Origin: Agarivorans sp. Toyoura001
Lineage (GTDB): Bacteria > Pseudomonadota > Gammaproteobacteria > Enterobacterales > Celerinatantimonadaceae
DNA: 59,244 nucleotides
Assembly (NCBI RefSeq): GCF_005405585.1
Contig: NZ_BJEQ01000024.1
Coordinates: 1 to 59,244, forward strand
Direction of reading: 5' to 3'
Shown here one piece after another: positions 8,364-18,209 of this stretch. The number at the start of each line of letters is the position of its first letter. Within the stretch, counting starts at the first letter, position 1. The notes beneath the pieces are model-generated. The model was not told the origin of the DNA, did not search any database, and was given only the letters and a program-made list of their open reading frames with translations. The translations under genes were made by a program, and so were the position numbers.

Positions 8364-9530
8364 ATGGGAAATCTAAAGAAATTAGTTTTAGTTGGAATGT
8401 TTAGTAGTGCAGCTGTCATGCTCAGTGCGTGTGGTGGAGAAGGAAGTTCTGTTGGTGCACCTAGCGATGCTGAAGTAGAGCTAGACGCCAGCTACTACAC
8501 CGATACCTATGGTTGGAATGCCAGTGGCGGTATGGCGCAAACTCAACTTGGCCGTGGTTTAAATTTAGGCAACTATTTAGAAGCGCCAAATGAAGGTGAA
8601 TGGACCGGTGGCCGCTTGCTGGTAGAGCAAGATCTACAAATCATCGCCGATGCAGGTTTTAAAACCGTGCGAATACCGGTGCGCTGGTCGAATCATGCAG
8701 GCGAAAACACCCCTTACCAAATTGATGCCAGCTTTATGGCGCGAGTTAAACAAGTGGTGGGTTGGAGTTTAGCGGCTAACTTAAAAGTGGTGCTCAACGT
8801 ACATCACTACGAAGAAATGATGAACGATGGCCAAAACCAGCAAGAGAACCACATACTGCGTTTAGTGGGCATGTGGGCGCAAATTGCCGATGCCTTTCCA
8901 CTTAGCGAATATGATGAAGACAGCCTAGTCTTTGAATTACTGAACGAGCCAAACGGTACGATTGGTTACGATGATTGGAATGACATTATCGGGAGATTGA
9001 CTCAGCTAATTTGGACCACCATGGCCGATGAGCAAAATAATGGTACGGAGCAGCGCACCATTATGATCGGCACTGCTAACTGGGGCCATCCAGACGGGTT
9101 AACTCAACTCGATTTACCCAGCAGCGTAACCGCTAATAACACTATTATTACCGTGCATTACTACGAACCTTTCCATTTTACCCACCAAGGGGCTGATTGG
9201 GTTCAAGGGGCTGAAGAATGGATTGGCACTCCATGGTTGGGGACCGCATCCGATCAACAACCGCTTATTGATTTGTTCGACCGGGTAACCGCTTGGAACG
9301 CTGGAGCGGGTCGAGGTTTCGAAATCTTCATGGGTGAATATGGTGTGTTCTCACAATATTCAGATCCAGATCATCAACGCGCCTGGACAGCATTTATTGC
9401 TCGTGAAGCAGAGAAACGCAATATTAGTTGGGCTTACTGGGAATATGCCTCTGGTTTTGGAGCCTATGATCCAGACGCTGGAGAATGGCGCAGCGCCTTA
9501 ATTGAAGGATTGATTCCTGCTCAACCGTAG
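8364..9530 (+). CDS. Glycoside hydrolase family 5 lipoprotein (endoglucanase-like)
   Basis: This 388-residue enzyme starts with a lipoprotein signal ending in the lipobox LSAC (Cys near residue 23), so it is probably anchored to the outer membrane. The rest is a GH5 barrel: RGLNLGNYLEAP (about 64-75), the arginine strand KTVRIPVRW (about 100-108), the acid/base glutamate in LLNEPNG (about 193), VHYYEPFHF (about 267), and the nucleophile glutamate in MGEYG (about 322). The ending AYWEYASGFGAYD contains the substrate-stacking tryptophan. The likely substrate is a beta-1,4-glucan or a related beta-glycan. The subfamily was not determined. No accessory carbohydrate-binding domain is present. Confidence 0.88.
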   Translation: MGNLKKLVLVGMFSSAAVMLSACGGEGSSVGAPSDAEVELDASYYTDTYGWNASGGMAQTQLGRGLNLGNYLEAPNEGEWTGGRLLVEQDLQIIADAGFKTVRIPVRWSNHAGENTPYQIDASFMARVKQVVGWSLAANLKVVLNVHHYEEMMNDGQNQQENHILRLVGMWAQIADAFPLSEYDEDSLVFELLNEPNGTIGYDDWNDIIGRLTQLIWTTMADEQNNGTEQRTIMIGTANWGHPDGLTQLDLPSSVTANNTIITVHYYEPFHFTHQGADWVQGAEEWIGTPWLGTASDQQPLIDLFDRVTAWNAGAGRGFEIFMGEYGVFSQYSDPDHQRAWTAFIAREAEKRNISWAYWEYASGFGAYDPDAGEWRSALIEGLIPAQP

Positions 9531-9544
9531 TGTTACCCACAATT

Positions 9545-9567
9545 GCCTAGCCACCCTCCGGCTAGGC
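9545..9567 (+). terminator. Hairpin after the GH5 gene, probable terminator
   Basis: An 8-bp perfect stem (GCCTAGCC / GGCTAGGC) with a 7-base loop begins 15 bp after the GH5 stop. No T run follows directly (T-rich stretch only from about 9590), so termination efficiency is uncertain. Confidence 0.5.
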
Positions 9568-9731
9568 AAGCGTAGTTTGCCCGCTAATTGTCCTTTTTCG
9601 TTTCTTCACATTATCTTATTGCTAATCAAGCACTATAGTTTCTGTATCTGTTAAGAATATAACTTTCAAATTCAAGCCATTAGCCGCTCATACTAAGTGG
9701 TTTATATGTCCTGTTATTAGTGAAATTAGTG

Positions 9732-12700
9732 ATGAAAATGACGCGTTGGTTAAAGCGAAGCCTTATTAGCTTTGCGGTTTTGTTGGGCATTTTGCTACTT
9801 CCCATTGTTTTGTTAGTGGTAGGCATAAAAGTAGAGATTGGCGATAGTCGCCAGTTCGTCACCAACTTACTGTCTGAGCAGTTGCAGCGTGATGTGCAAA
9901 TAAGCGGCGAGATTAATTTGGAGCTGTCTTTTAGGCCGGCAATAAACGTAGAACAAATTGAAATAGCGAACCCCAGCGGCTTTAGCGAACCCTACTTTGC
10001 TCAAGTTCGTCAAGCCAGTATGCAAATAGATGTATTGCCGTTGCTTCGACGCCATCTGCAAATCGACCAAATTTTATTAGATGGTTTTTATCTCGAGCTA
10101 ATACGAGCAGAAAGCGGGGAAAACAATTGGCAGTTTGCGGCCTCTAATACCTCTTCTCAAGCCACATCAGCAAAAAAAACTGGCAGTGAGCAAACTCAAG
10201 AGGGGCGTTTTTCTTGGCAAGGAATTAACTACAGCTTCGACATTAAAGAACAAATTCTGATTAGTGATGTCAGCATTAACTACCGTGACCAAGCTGCCGA
10301 AGCAGTACTTAACTGGCACCTAGAAGAATTAAAACTTACCTCTATTGATAGCGAAACGCTTGCCATGACTGCTTACGGCAGCATGTTAGATGAATCGTAT
10401 TCTGTGGATTCAACATGGCAGTTAGAGCCCTTATTGCAAGGCCGCGCTGGCGATATTGCGTTAAACATGCAAGTTGCCGACGCCAAGTTAGGCCTTAGTG
10501 GCAAACTTGCCCCACAAAGCGACCAAAACAGCTATATGGAGCTGAGCGTAGATTGGCAAAACGCGCAATCTATTGGTCGTTTGTTGGGGGATGATCTAGC
10601 GCAACTTGCACCAATAAAGCTGGCCACTCGCTTTGATGGAAAGCCTGGTCAATATAGCTTATCCCCCATTAGTGCTCAGCTTGCCTCAAGCATTTTTAAG
10701 GGAGAGCTTGCCTTAAGTGGCCAAGAGCCCCTAGAGATTAACGGTAAGTTGAACATTGATAAAATTGATTTAGCGCCTTGGTTGGCAGAGCTACCAGATG
10801 AGACGGCTAGCAAGCCGTTAGCAGACAATGAATTACCGCAAGTTAACTCGGCCGAACCGCAAGCGCAATTGGCCGGCGCTCAAAACGCCGAGCCTGAAGA
10901 AGAAACCTTGCCGTTATTGCAGATTATTCGTTATTGGTTTAATCAAGCTAACGCAGATTTATCCTTAACCATTGGCAGCATAGAAGGGCTTCCACAAGAA
11001 ATAGCAAATGTTAGCGTTGGCCTTAAGGTTGAGGGAGAAAGTTTAAAAGCACCCCTGAGGGCAGTGGTTGACGATATACGTTTCCGCGGCAATCTGAAAG
11101 CTAGCATTAAAGACGATAGTTTAAATACCTCTATGCGCTTAGTCGCGCAAAAGTCCCCATTAGATAAACTCGCCAGTCGTATTCCCATGCTTGCGGGCAG
11201 CACCGGTAATATTGGGCGTTCGGTACTGAGAATAAGTGCCAAAGGCACTACCGTGGCAGAGCTTTTTGCTAATAGTCACTTCAATTACAAAATTGAAGAT
11301 AGCCAAATGCTATTGCCTGCTGGCACTGCCTTCAACATTAAACAAGCCAGTTTAACGGCGAGTGTCGATAGCGAAGTCAGCATTAATATCGACGGTATTT
11401 TATTAGATATTCCTGTTAAGGCCGAGCTTAAAACCAGTCCTTTAAGAGCCATGCTAAATCAACAAGCTTGGCGAGTGAACATGCAGCTAGATTCTCCGGC
11501 GATAGAGATGCAACTAAGCGGTGAGCTGCCTAGTGGAAAGTGGCAAGATGGAGCAAGTGTAGAGCTTAATGCCAGTGGTTCTCAAATTGGCTTGTTAGCG
11601 CCCTGGTTAGGGCTGGATAAACAAGCAAAAGGGGCGTTAAAACTGGCGTTGGATATGCAAATAGCCCGTGGCGAATCACAGCTGCAGATTCGCCAGTTAC
11701 AAATAGCCGATAGCCAAGGTTCTTTGGAGGCTTCATGGAACAAAGCCAAAACGGCGCAAGGTTTAGTCAGTATTAAATCAGATTGGCAGAAAATAGATGT
11801 TGGCCAACTAACGGCTTTATTTCCCAACGATGAACCCAAAAGTACCGCCAAAACACTAGCCGAAACCGAGCCAAGCTTTACTCGTCAAGAGTTGAAAACG
11901 ATTGATATTCGAGTGCCGATATTGCCTCAAGGCTTTGCCATTCATGATGCTGATTTGGCGATAAGCATTAACAAACTGTTATTGGGTGATCATCAACTAG
12001 AAAACGTGAGCTTTTCGGGTTTAGCACGTAATGGCTGGCTACAGAAAGCGCCATTTAGTGCCGAATTTGCTCAAAGTAAATTCTCTGGTAATGCAGTATT
12101 AGACTTACGTTCATCACCATTAACGTTAGATTTTGCTGTTGCATCTAAGCAGCCAAATATCGGCCAATTGCTTAAACAATTTAATATTGCTGAACAAACT
12201 GAGATTCGTTTAGACAAAGCAGAATTCAATTTAGCCTTAAGTGGCGATAACATTGCTCAACTACTGGCGAGTACCGAGTTAAGTGCAAAATTAAGCGGCG
12301 GATATTGGACATTGGTAGACCCAAACACCCAAGCCAGCGCACGAGTAGAGCTTAGCGAGGGCAGTGTTAGTGCCAGCCCCAACAAACCGCTGCAGCTAGC
12401 GCTAAACGGCCAGTTAAAGCAGTTGCCACTAGCGCTGTCTATTCGCACCTTAAGTTTGGCAGAATTTACTCAAAAACCAGACGCTTTACCTATTGAATTA
12501 GACCTAGATTTGGCTGAAGTAGCCTTACACGCTAAGGCCAAGTTACCTCGGCCCATTTCTTTGCAAAATCTTAGTTTAGCGGTAGACATAAGCTGCCCAA
12601 AACTGAGTTTATTAGACAGCCTTCATGGCATTCAACTGCCGCCCTTTGGCCCAATTAAACTGGCTGGTGAGTTAGTGCTTAGCCCGCAAGGTTACGCCAT

Positions 12701-13811
12701 TAACAAAATGTTATTGTCAGTGGCAGAGAGTGAGCTAAGTGGAGCTGCTAGCTTAGTCACCACTGGCGCCAAACCCGTGTTAGACATTGCGATCAGTGCC
12801 AATAATATTCAGCTAGACGATTTTAAAACAGGCGGTTGGCAAGGCTGGGCAAATGGTACAAGTTCTGAGTCACCTGCAAAGCCTGAGTCCGCCTTAAAAA
12901 CATCAAACCAACAAGCCGCCACAAATCCAGAAACCGAGGAAAGTGCACAGGCTTTGTTGAGTCAGCAGGTGTTTGAACAGCTAAATGCCAAGTTTCGTTT
13001 AGACGTAGCGAAGGTGCAGTCGGGAGATGACTGGTTAGGCCAAGGTAAATTGTATTGGACCTTACAAGATGCGCGTTTTCGATTAGCACCTTTGTGGCTG
13101 GCCTTACCTGGAGGGGAGATACACTTAAGTGGCGAACTTAGTACCCAAGGCGCGGGTTTTTACAGTGAGTTAACAGCCAAAGTTGAAAACTTTGATTACG
13201 GTTTGCTGGCGAGGCGAATTAAACCCGATACCGAGATGAACGGTGAGCTAAGTGTCCATTTAGATGTAAATAGCCGCTTTGAAACGCCACAGCAATGGCT
13301 AGAAAACATGAACGGGCAGGTGGGGTTTGGCGTGTGGCCGCAACAGTTTGAAGCTGGCATTATGGATTTATGGGCGGTGAGCTTAGCTAGCGCAGTAGTG
13401 CCAGAGTTAGACGATTCAGAAAAATCCGTCCTCAATTGCGTGGTTGCAGTTTTTGATAGTAAAGATGGCCAGTTAGCCCAAAACGTGTTGCTTGCGGATA
13501 CCTCACGTATGCGAGTACTGGGCGAAACCCAAGTAGATTTCGACCAGCAACAGGTCAACATGATCCTGCGGCCACAAGCTAAACGGGCGCAAATATTTGG
13601 CTTATCTACCCCTGTTCAAGTGAGCGGTAGCTTTGAAGACTTTAAGATTGGCGTAGCTAGTGGCGGACTTATTGGCACTACTCTGCGATTTGTTACCAGC
13701 CCAGTGGTATCGCCATTACGCTGGATTGTAGAAGCGCCGTTAGAGGCCGATGGCAGCGAGCTGTGCAGGCAAGCTTGGCAGCAGGCTAAGCAGGTAAATG
13801 CTGCAGAGTAG
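9732..13811 (+). CDS. AsmA family protein
   Basis: This is a very long protein (1359 residues from the ATG at 9732; a GTG at 9720 would add four). It has one N-terminal membrane segment (LISFAVLLGILLLPIVLLVVG) followed by a long beta-rich periplasmic body. The N-terminal region with VQISGEINLELSFRPAINVE and IANPSGFS is the AsmA signature. The C-terminus (QVNMILRPQAKRAQIFGL, then PVQVSGSFEDFKIG) is the conserved AsmA C-terminal domain. AsmA-like proteins are thought to bridge the inner and outer membranes in lipid transport (established for TamB/YhdP relatives). The role here is inferred. It appears to be a single-gene unit with no strong ribosome-binding site. Confidence 0.88.
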   Translation: MKMTRWLKRSLISFAVLLGILLLPIVLLVVGIKVEIGDSRQFVTNLLSEQLQRDVQISGEINLELSFRPAINVEQIEIANPSGFSEPYFAQVRQASMQIDVLPLLRRHLQIDQILLDGFYLELIRAESGENNWQFAASNTSSQATSAKKTGSEQTQEGRFSWQGINYSFDIKEQILISDVSINYRDQAAEAVLNWHLEELKLTSIDSETLAMTAYGSMLDESYSVDSTWQLEPLLQGRAGDIALNMQVADAKLGLSGKLAPQSDQNSYMELSVDWQNAQSIGRLLGDDLAQLAPIKLATRFDGKPGQYSLSPISAQLASSIFKGELALSGQEPLEINGKLNIDKIDLAPWLAELPDETASKPLADNELPQVNSAEPQAQLAGAQNAEPEEETLPLLQIIRYWFNQANADLSLTIGSIEGLPQEIANVSVGLKVEGESLKAPLRAVVDDIRFRGNLKASIKDDSLNTSMRLVAQKSPLDKLASRIPMLAGSTGNIGRSVLRISAKGTTVAELFANSHFNYKIEDSQMLLPAGTAFNIKQASLTASVDSEVSINIDGILLDIPVKAELKTSPLRAMLNQQAWRVNMQLDSPAIEMQLSGELPSGKWQDGASVELNASGSQIGLLAPWLGLDKQAKGALKLALDMQIARGESQLQIRQLQIADSQGSLEASWNKAKTAQGLVSIKSDWQKIDVGQLTALFPNDEPKSTAKTLAETEPSFTRQELKTIDIRVPILPQGFAIHDADLAISINKLLLGDHQLENVSFSGLARNGWLQKAPFSAEFAQSKFSGNAVLDLRSSPLTLDFAVASKQPNIGQLLKQFNIAEQTEIRLDKAEFNLALSGDNIAQLLASTELSAKLSGGYWTLVDPNTQASARVELSEGSVSASPNKPLQLALNGQLKQLPLALSIRTLSLAEFTQKPDALPIELDLDLAEVALHAKAKLPRPISLQNLSLAVDISCPKLSLLDSLHGIQLPPFGPIKLAGELVLSPQGYAINKMLLSVAESELSGAASLVTTGAKPVLDIAISANNIQLDDFKTGGWQGWANGTSSESPAKPESALKTSNQQAATNPETEESAQALLSQQVFEQLNAKFRLDVAKVQSGDDWLGQGKLYWTLQDARFRLAPLWLALPGGEIHLSGELSTQGAGFYSELTAKVENFDYGLLARRIKPDTEMNGELSVHLDVNSRFETPQQWLENMNGQVGFGVWPQQFEAGIMDLWAVSLASAVVPELDDSEKSVLNCVVAVFDSKDGQLAQNVLLADTSRMRVLGETQVDFDQQQVNMILRPQAKRAQIFGLSTPVQVSGSFEDFKIGVASGGLIGTTLRFVTSPVVSPLRWIVEAPLEADGSELCRQAWQQAKQVNAAE

Positions 13812-13929
13812 CCATTGACGAGAGTGGATATCTTAATTTGTGCGTTGCCTCATAAGCCCAGTGCTATTGAGTTGCGAACTTAATGTTAGTGGCTAGGCTT
13901 ATTACAGCGCTCACATAAAAAGGATCTCT

Positions 13930-14763
13930 ATGCGATTGTTTGAAGGATTGAAACGCCCCGCATTAAGTATTGCTATTACCGCTTGTTTATCTTTTCCGGC
14001 CCTTGCCGAACTCTCTATCTGTAACCGACTTACGGTAACTGGCAATGCCGAATACCCACCAATATTGTGGCGCGACCAAAACAACCCTGGTCAGCTAACA
14101 GGCTTAGCCATAGAGCTGTTAGAGCTAGCATTAATGGATACTGGTATTACAGTTGACGCTAAAGATCGCGGCGTATGGGCTCGCGCCTTACAAGAAGCAA
14201 AACATGGCGAAGTAGACATGTTAGCCGGCGCGTTTTTAACCGAAGAGCGGCAAGCTTACATGGATTACATTGTGCCGCAGTTTAGTGATGTACCCAGTGT
14301 GGTTTGGACAAAAAAAGGTAAAGAGTTTGATTACCAAAAATGGGAAGACTTATTAGAGCTGCGAGGCGGTACGCTAATAAATAACAGCTTTGGCCAAGAC
14401 TTTGACAGCTATTCGAAAAAGAATTTAGCCATTCTTACCAGCGCCACAGCTGAACGTTCGTTCGCTATGTTATTGGCAGAGCGTTTTGATTATGTGCTGT
14501 ACGAGCTTTATCAAGGCTTAGCCATTTTGGAATCTGCGGGGCTAAAAGGCCAGGTGACTCCCTTAGAAAGCCCTATTTCAGTAGAAGGGCTCTATTTTAC
14601 TTTTTCAAAAAAATCAGGCTGTAATAGCGAGGCCTTGCGCCGGCATTTAAGTGAGCGGGTAGCCCAGCTATCGGAGTTTGGTACCTTTGAACGTTTGTTT
14701 GATAAACACATGCAAGAGTGGCTTAAGCAGCAGCAACACCAAGGGGTTACCCCAGAAAATTAA
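13930..14763 (+). CDS. Periplasmic substrate-binding protein, family 3
   Basis: This 277-residue protein has a signal peptide (ALSIAITACLSFPALA) and then a two-lobe SBP_bac_3 fold: LTVTGNAEYPPILWRD (about residues 34-49), LTGLAIELLELAL, the segment VDMLAGAFLTEERQAYMDYI (about 96-115), and a second lobe with ERFDYVLYELYQGLAIL (about 178-194). Such proteins bind polar amino acids or act as sensors. No ABC permease or ATPase is adjacent, so it may be an orphan binding protein or part of a split system. A good ribosome-binding site (AAAGGA) precedes the ATG. Confidence 0.82.
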   Translation: MRLFEGLKRPALSIAITACLSFPALAELSICNRLTVTGNAEYPPILWRDQNNPGQLTGLAIELLELALMDTGITVDAKDRGVWARALQEAKHGEVDMLAGAFLTEERQAYMDYIVPQFSDVPSVVWTKKGKEFDYQKWEDLLELRGGTLINNSFGQDFDSYSKKNLAILTSATAERSFAMLLAERFDYVLYELYQGLAILESAGLKGQVTPLESPISVEGLYFTFSKKSGCNSEALRRHLSERVAQLSEFGTFERLFDKHMQEWLKQQQHQGVTPEN

Positions 14764-14814
14764 TTTAAGAATGGTTGGTTGTTTGTGAAAAATGGCACAG
14801 CACAGTACTACTCG

Positions 14815-15702
14815 TTATTCACGACGAAACTGCTTAGGTGTTTTCCCATAGGCCTGCTTAAAGCGTTTAGCAAAATAGGCGGGGCAATTAAAGCCTACAT
14901 TATGCGCGACTTCAGTAATTGGGCGGCTAGATTCAATTAACTGGTTAGCCGCTTGTTGTAAGCGGTAGTGCAGCAAGTATTGATTAGGGCTGCTTTTTAA
15001 CGCGCTGCTAAACAAACGATAACACTCACTTTCACTAATATTGGCGGCCTTGCTCATGGCGGCTGTAGATAAACTGTCGCGATAATGCTGGTGGATAAAT
15101 CCCAATAAAGCTTGAATTCTACCTTGTTGAACCGATGATACCTGCGAGCTCGCCAAAATGCCTGGCTGATTTTCGCAAAATAGCTGCCAAAACCTCATTA
15201 GGTGTAAGCTTACCGCCAGCTCATAAGTAGCGTTTTTCTGTTGGCTGGCAGCAAAGGCCCGCTCTAACTCTTTAATGGCACGGCTTTGCCAAGGACTATT
15301 GGCAGAGAATTTATAATAGGGTAATTCACTATTGGTTATCACCGGGTACACATAGTGCTTATATACGCGGCTATTTTTAGCGCCGCCAATTAACTGTGGG
15401 GCTAATACAAAGTTTAAAATTCGGCAATCTTGCTCGCCAATTTGAGTCATTTTGTGCAAGGTGCCAGCATTGACAAACACCGCATCACCAACCGTTAATG
15501 GGGTACTTCCACCAACACATTCCAGCAGTGTGCTGCCGGTAACAACTTGTACTAGTTCTATTTCATCGTGCCAATGCCAAGGTACTTCACCACCAATAAA
15601 CTCAGAAAATTTTTCGTCATAAAATGCGCAGGGGAAATCATCGAAACCATGATGGGTTAACTCGCGGCCTTCGGCATTGGTTTGAATGTTGTAGATTTGC
15701 AT
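14815..15702 (-). CDS. AraC family transcription regulator with cupin domain
   Basis: The 295-residue protein has an N-terminal cupin (WHWHDEIELVQVVTGS at about residues 41-56, then VGDAVFVNAGTLHKM) and a C-terminal pair of HTH motifs (STAAMSKAANISESECYRLF and ITEVAHNVGFNCPAYFAKRFKQAYGKTP). This is the standard sugar- or metabolite-responsive AraC layout. It is divergent from the MFS gene at 15809 and probably controls it. An inverted repeat in the shared promoter region is a candidate operator. Confidence 0.9.
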   Translation of the reverse strand: MQIYNIQTNAEGRELTHHGFDDFPCAFYDEKFSEFIGGEVPWHWHDEIELVQVVTGSTLLECVGGSTPLTVGDAVFVNAGTLHKMTQIGEQDCRILNFVLAPQLIGGAKNSRVYKHYVYPVITNSELPYYKFSANSPWQSRAIKELERAFAASQQKNATYELAVSLHLMRFWQLFCENQPGILASSQVSSVQQGRIQALLGFIHQHYRDSLSTAAMSKAANISESECYRLFSSALKSSPNQYLLHYRLQQAANQLIESSRPITEVAHNVGFNCPAYFAKRFKQAYGKTPKQFRRE

Positions 15703-15705
15703 TTC

Positions 15706-15729
15706 ATAACAATTTGGGAGCTTTGTTAT
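15706..15729. promoter_or_regulatory. Inverted repeat between araC-type gene and MFS gene
   Basis: ATAACAA (15706-15712) and TTGTTAT (15723-15729) form a perfect 7-bp inverted repeat with a 10-bp spacer, just upstream of the regulator start. It is a plausible operator for the divergent pair. Confidence 0.35.
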
Positions 15730-15808
15730 AGTTTAAGAGAGTATTTAGCTACTAAGCAATAGTTATTGGGAGTATCGTTTTCATAAAACCACTCCAGAGC
15801 CCTGTTTG

Positions 15809-16999
15809 ATGTTACTACTTACCATAATCTACTTAGCCTTTATCAGTTTAGGCTTACCCGACTCATTGCTGGGCTCGTCTTGGCCGATTATGAGTGGCGA
15901 TCTTAACTCAAATCTGGAGTTTGCTGGGGTCATCGCCATTGTAGTGAGCGCAGGTACGGTGATATCAAGCTTACTATCTAGCCGAGTTACCCATCACTTT
16001 GGTACAGGCAAAGTGGTGGCGGTAAGTGTATTGATGACCGCCATCGCGCTTTATGGCTTTAGTTATGCTGATAATGTTTGGCTACTAGTATTACTGGCAG
16101 TGCCGTTGGGCTTAGGCGCTGGCGCGGTAGATGCCGCTTTAAACAACTTTGTCGCGCTTAACTACAAAGCCAAACATATGAATTACCTACACTCTTTTTG
16201 GGGAGTAGGGGCCACCGCTGGGCCACTATTTATGGCCATGTACTTGAGCCAACAACAGGGCTGGCGAGAGGGTTACACCACCATTTCTTACAGTCAGTTT
16301 GCTTTGGTGGCAGTGCTTCTACTAGCTCTCCCTTTATGGAAAAAAGCCTCCAGTGAAGCATTAAGAGCTGGTGGCGAGCCGCAAGCTTTAATCAGCAATA
16401 GCACTGCCTTAAAGATCAAAGGCGTGAAACTACAGCTACTCACTTTTTTCTGTTATTGCTCTTTAGAGGCGGGTACGGGTTTGTGGGCGGCCAGTTACTT
16501 AATTACCGAAAAGGGCGTGAGTGCATCGGTTGCCGCATTTTGGACAGCTATGTACTTTTTAGGTATCACCCTAGGGCGCTTTTTCTGTGGCTTTATTGCC
16601 GAGCGTATTACAGAAGACAAACTGATTCGAGTGGGCGTAATCACTATTTTTGTGGGCGTAGTTTTGTTACTTGCACCTATTTCACCGCTAGTCTCTAAAT
16701 TGGGGCTAATTTTGATTGGCCTAGGCTGCGCGCCTATTTACCCCAATACTATTCACCTCACGCCAGTGCGTTTTGGAAAACAAGCCTCACAGGCCATTAT
16801 TGGTTTGTCTATGGCCTGTGCTTATGTGGGGACTACTTTAATGCCACCATTGATTGGTGTGATTGCTGGTTCAACATCGTTTATCGCGCTGCCAATAGCC
16901 TTGTCTATCTTTAGTGGCGTTATGTTGTTTAGCACCGAACGGCTAAAGCAGTGGCCGCAAACTAATCTACTTCAGCATGCTGAAGTGCCAGCAAAGTAA
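15809..16999 (+). CDS. Major facilitator superfamily transporter
   Basis: This 396-residue protein has about 12 membrane segments. The N-terminal segment FISLGLPDSLLGSSWPIMS and the motif ALNNFVALNYKAKHMNYLHSFWGVGATAGP resemble the fucose/sugar-permease-like MFS group (FucP/YbjJ type). ATG at 15809 is preferred over the TTG immediately before it. The divergent cupin-AraC regulator suggests an inducible transporter for a sugar or other small metabolite. The substrate cannot be stated. Confidence 0.87.
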   Translation: MLLLTIIYLAFISLGLPDSLLGSSWPIMSGDLNSNLEFAGVIAIVVSAGTVISSLLSSRVTHHFGTGKVVAVSVLMTAIALYGFSYADNVWLLVLLAVPLGLGAGAVDAALNNFVALNYKAKHMNYLHSFWGVGATAGPLFMAMYLSQQQGWREGYTTISYSQFALVAVLLLALPLWKKASSEALRAGGEPQALISNSTALKIKGVKLQLLTFFCYCSLEAGTGLWAASYLITEKGVSASVAAFWTAMYFLGITLGRFFCGFIAERITEDKLIRVGVITIFVGVVLLLAPISPLVSKLGLILIGLGCAPIYPNTIHLTPVRFGKQASQAIIGLSMACAYVGTTLMPPLIGVIAGSTSFIALPIALSIFSGVMLFSTERLKQWPQTNLLQHAEVPAK

Positions 17000-17050
17000 G
17001 CTCAAAAAAAGTCGAATAGTAACGACAAATAACAGTGAAAAGGTAGTGAT

Positions 17051-17575
17051 ATGAGTAATAAACACATTGGTGAGTTAGTGCTAAGCCAGCGCCAAATCCA
17101 GCAGGGCGTAAGCAAAGTAGCAGAGCAACTTAATCAAAAATACCAAGGCGAGAGTGCAGTTATTATTAGCGTAGTACCGGGTGGCGTATTGTTTACTGCA
17201 GATCTCGTGCGAGAATTAAGCTTTGATATTGGCATGGATACCATCTCTTGCCCGCATACGCCGGGCGACAGCAATAACAACTCCACCATTGTATTCCATC
17301 AAAATATCACGCTTGAGAACCAGCATGTGATTGTGGTTGATGACGCCATCGAGTCGGGCGGCACCATGAAGCGCTTGGTGACTTATTTAAGTGAGTCTTA
17401 CGCGCTCAAATCCATCAGTATCGCCACCCTGTTTGTAAAGCCGGGGCGAGTGGATATTTCTGTACCTCAGCACTACGCCTATGAAATGCCAAACAACGAC
17501 ATGTTAATCGGCTACGGACTACCGTGGAATAACCTCCACCGCAATATTCCCTACCTTTCGAAGCTGGTTAAATAG
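17051..17575 (+). CDS. Hypoxanthine-type phosphoribosyltransferase
   Basis: This 174-residue protein is a purine-type PRTase. The PRPP-binding loop VIVVDDAIESGGTMKRLV is at about residues 97-114, the early SVVPGGVLFTADLVREL segment corresponds to the first flexible loop region, and YAYEMPNNDMLIGYGLPWNN matches the C-terminal base-binding region of HGPRT. The likely reaction is base plus PRPP to nucleotide monophosphate. It is shorter and more divergent than housekeeping Hpt, so the base specificity is uncertain. It is 51 bp after the MFS gene on the same strand and has its own Shine-Dalgarno, so co-transcription is possible. Confidence 0.8.
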   Translation: MSNKHIGELVLSQRQIQQGVSKVAEQLNQKYQGESAVIISVVPGGVLFTADLVRELSFDIGMDTISCPHTPGDSNNNSTIVFHQNITLENQHVIVVDDAIESGGTMKRLVTYLSESYALKSISIATLFVKPGRVDISVPQHYAYEMPNNDMLIGYGLPWNNLHRNIPYLSKLVK

Positions 17576-17676
17576 GCCGTATTTTAGCCACTTTATAAGG
17601 CATTCGACCAAGAGGGCATAATTGGTGCGTGACGAGATCAATACCTCGCACTTTGGCACTTGAGTTGAATATTTTT

Positions 17677-17690
17677 TGACTTTAAAGTCA
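17677..17690. promoter_or_regulatory. Perfect 14-bp palindrome upstream of the zinc-ribbon membrane protein
   Basis: TGACTTTAAAGTCA is a perfect palindrome located 54-67 bp before the GTG start of the gene at 17744. Its position and symmetry fit a dimeric repressor operator. The regulator is unknown. Confidence 0.45.
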
Positions 17691-17743
17691 GTAGAATATG
17701 ATTACTTGTTCTTTAGCGAATCGTTATCAATAGGAGTGGCCTA

Positions 17744-18025
17744 GTGACAAGGATGGTCAAGAGTTTTTATTTTCGGGTAATGATCCTTATCGTACTGTAT
17801 ACCGCTAATGCGTTGTTCGGTGATGAAGGTTCATTTCAAAGTAGTCTAGAAACAGTATCTATCACATATTGGGTCGCCATTGGCTATTTAGCTTACTTTG
17901 GACTGTATGTGTTAACTCTTAAGTGCAATGATTGTGGAGAGCCTGTTATTTACAAATCAGTAAATCCCTCTGGTTGGCAGTTGCCCACTAACTGTTGTAG
18001 TGAATGTGGCAAAGGTTTTGACTGA
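17744..18025 (+). CDS. Small membrane protein with C-terminal zinc ribbon
   Basis: This 93-residue protein of unknown family has two predicted membrane segments (residues about 5-20 and 43-59) followed by a cysteine-rich tail with CNDCGEP and, 19 residues later, CCSECGKGFD. The two CxxC pairs could form a zinc ribbon on the cytoplasmic side. The start is a GTG, chosen because GGAG lies 7 bp upstream. An in-frame ATG at 17753 is the alternative. No homologue was recognised. Confidence 0.6.
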   Translation: MTRMVKSFYFRVMILIVLYTANALFGDEGSFQSSLETVSITYWVAIGYLAYFGLYVLTLKCNDCGEPVIYKSVNPSGWQLPTNCCSECGKGFD

Positions 18026-18209
18026 GAATAAAATAGGTCTGAATTTGTCTAATCAAACCACTCTGGCTTAAGGCTGTGTACTAAGCCTTCTATAGCAAAG
18101 CTTGGCTTGACCGATCTAAAGTATCCTCACTATTTAAGCTCGTTTTACTCTGTTAGTTTCTTCTACAATTATTTACTATTTCCCTAAACCTTAAAAGAAA
18201 GAGAATTTT

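Noticed and set aside
17744-17758. TGACAAGGATGGTCA overlapping a start codon as a RutR-like site
   Set aside because: The spacing between halves is 1 bp too long and the site is inside the coding start.
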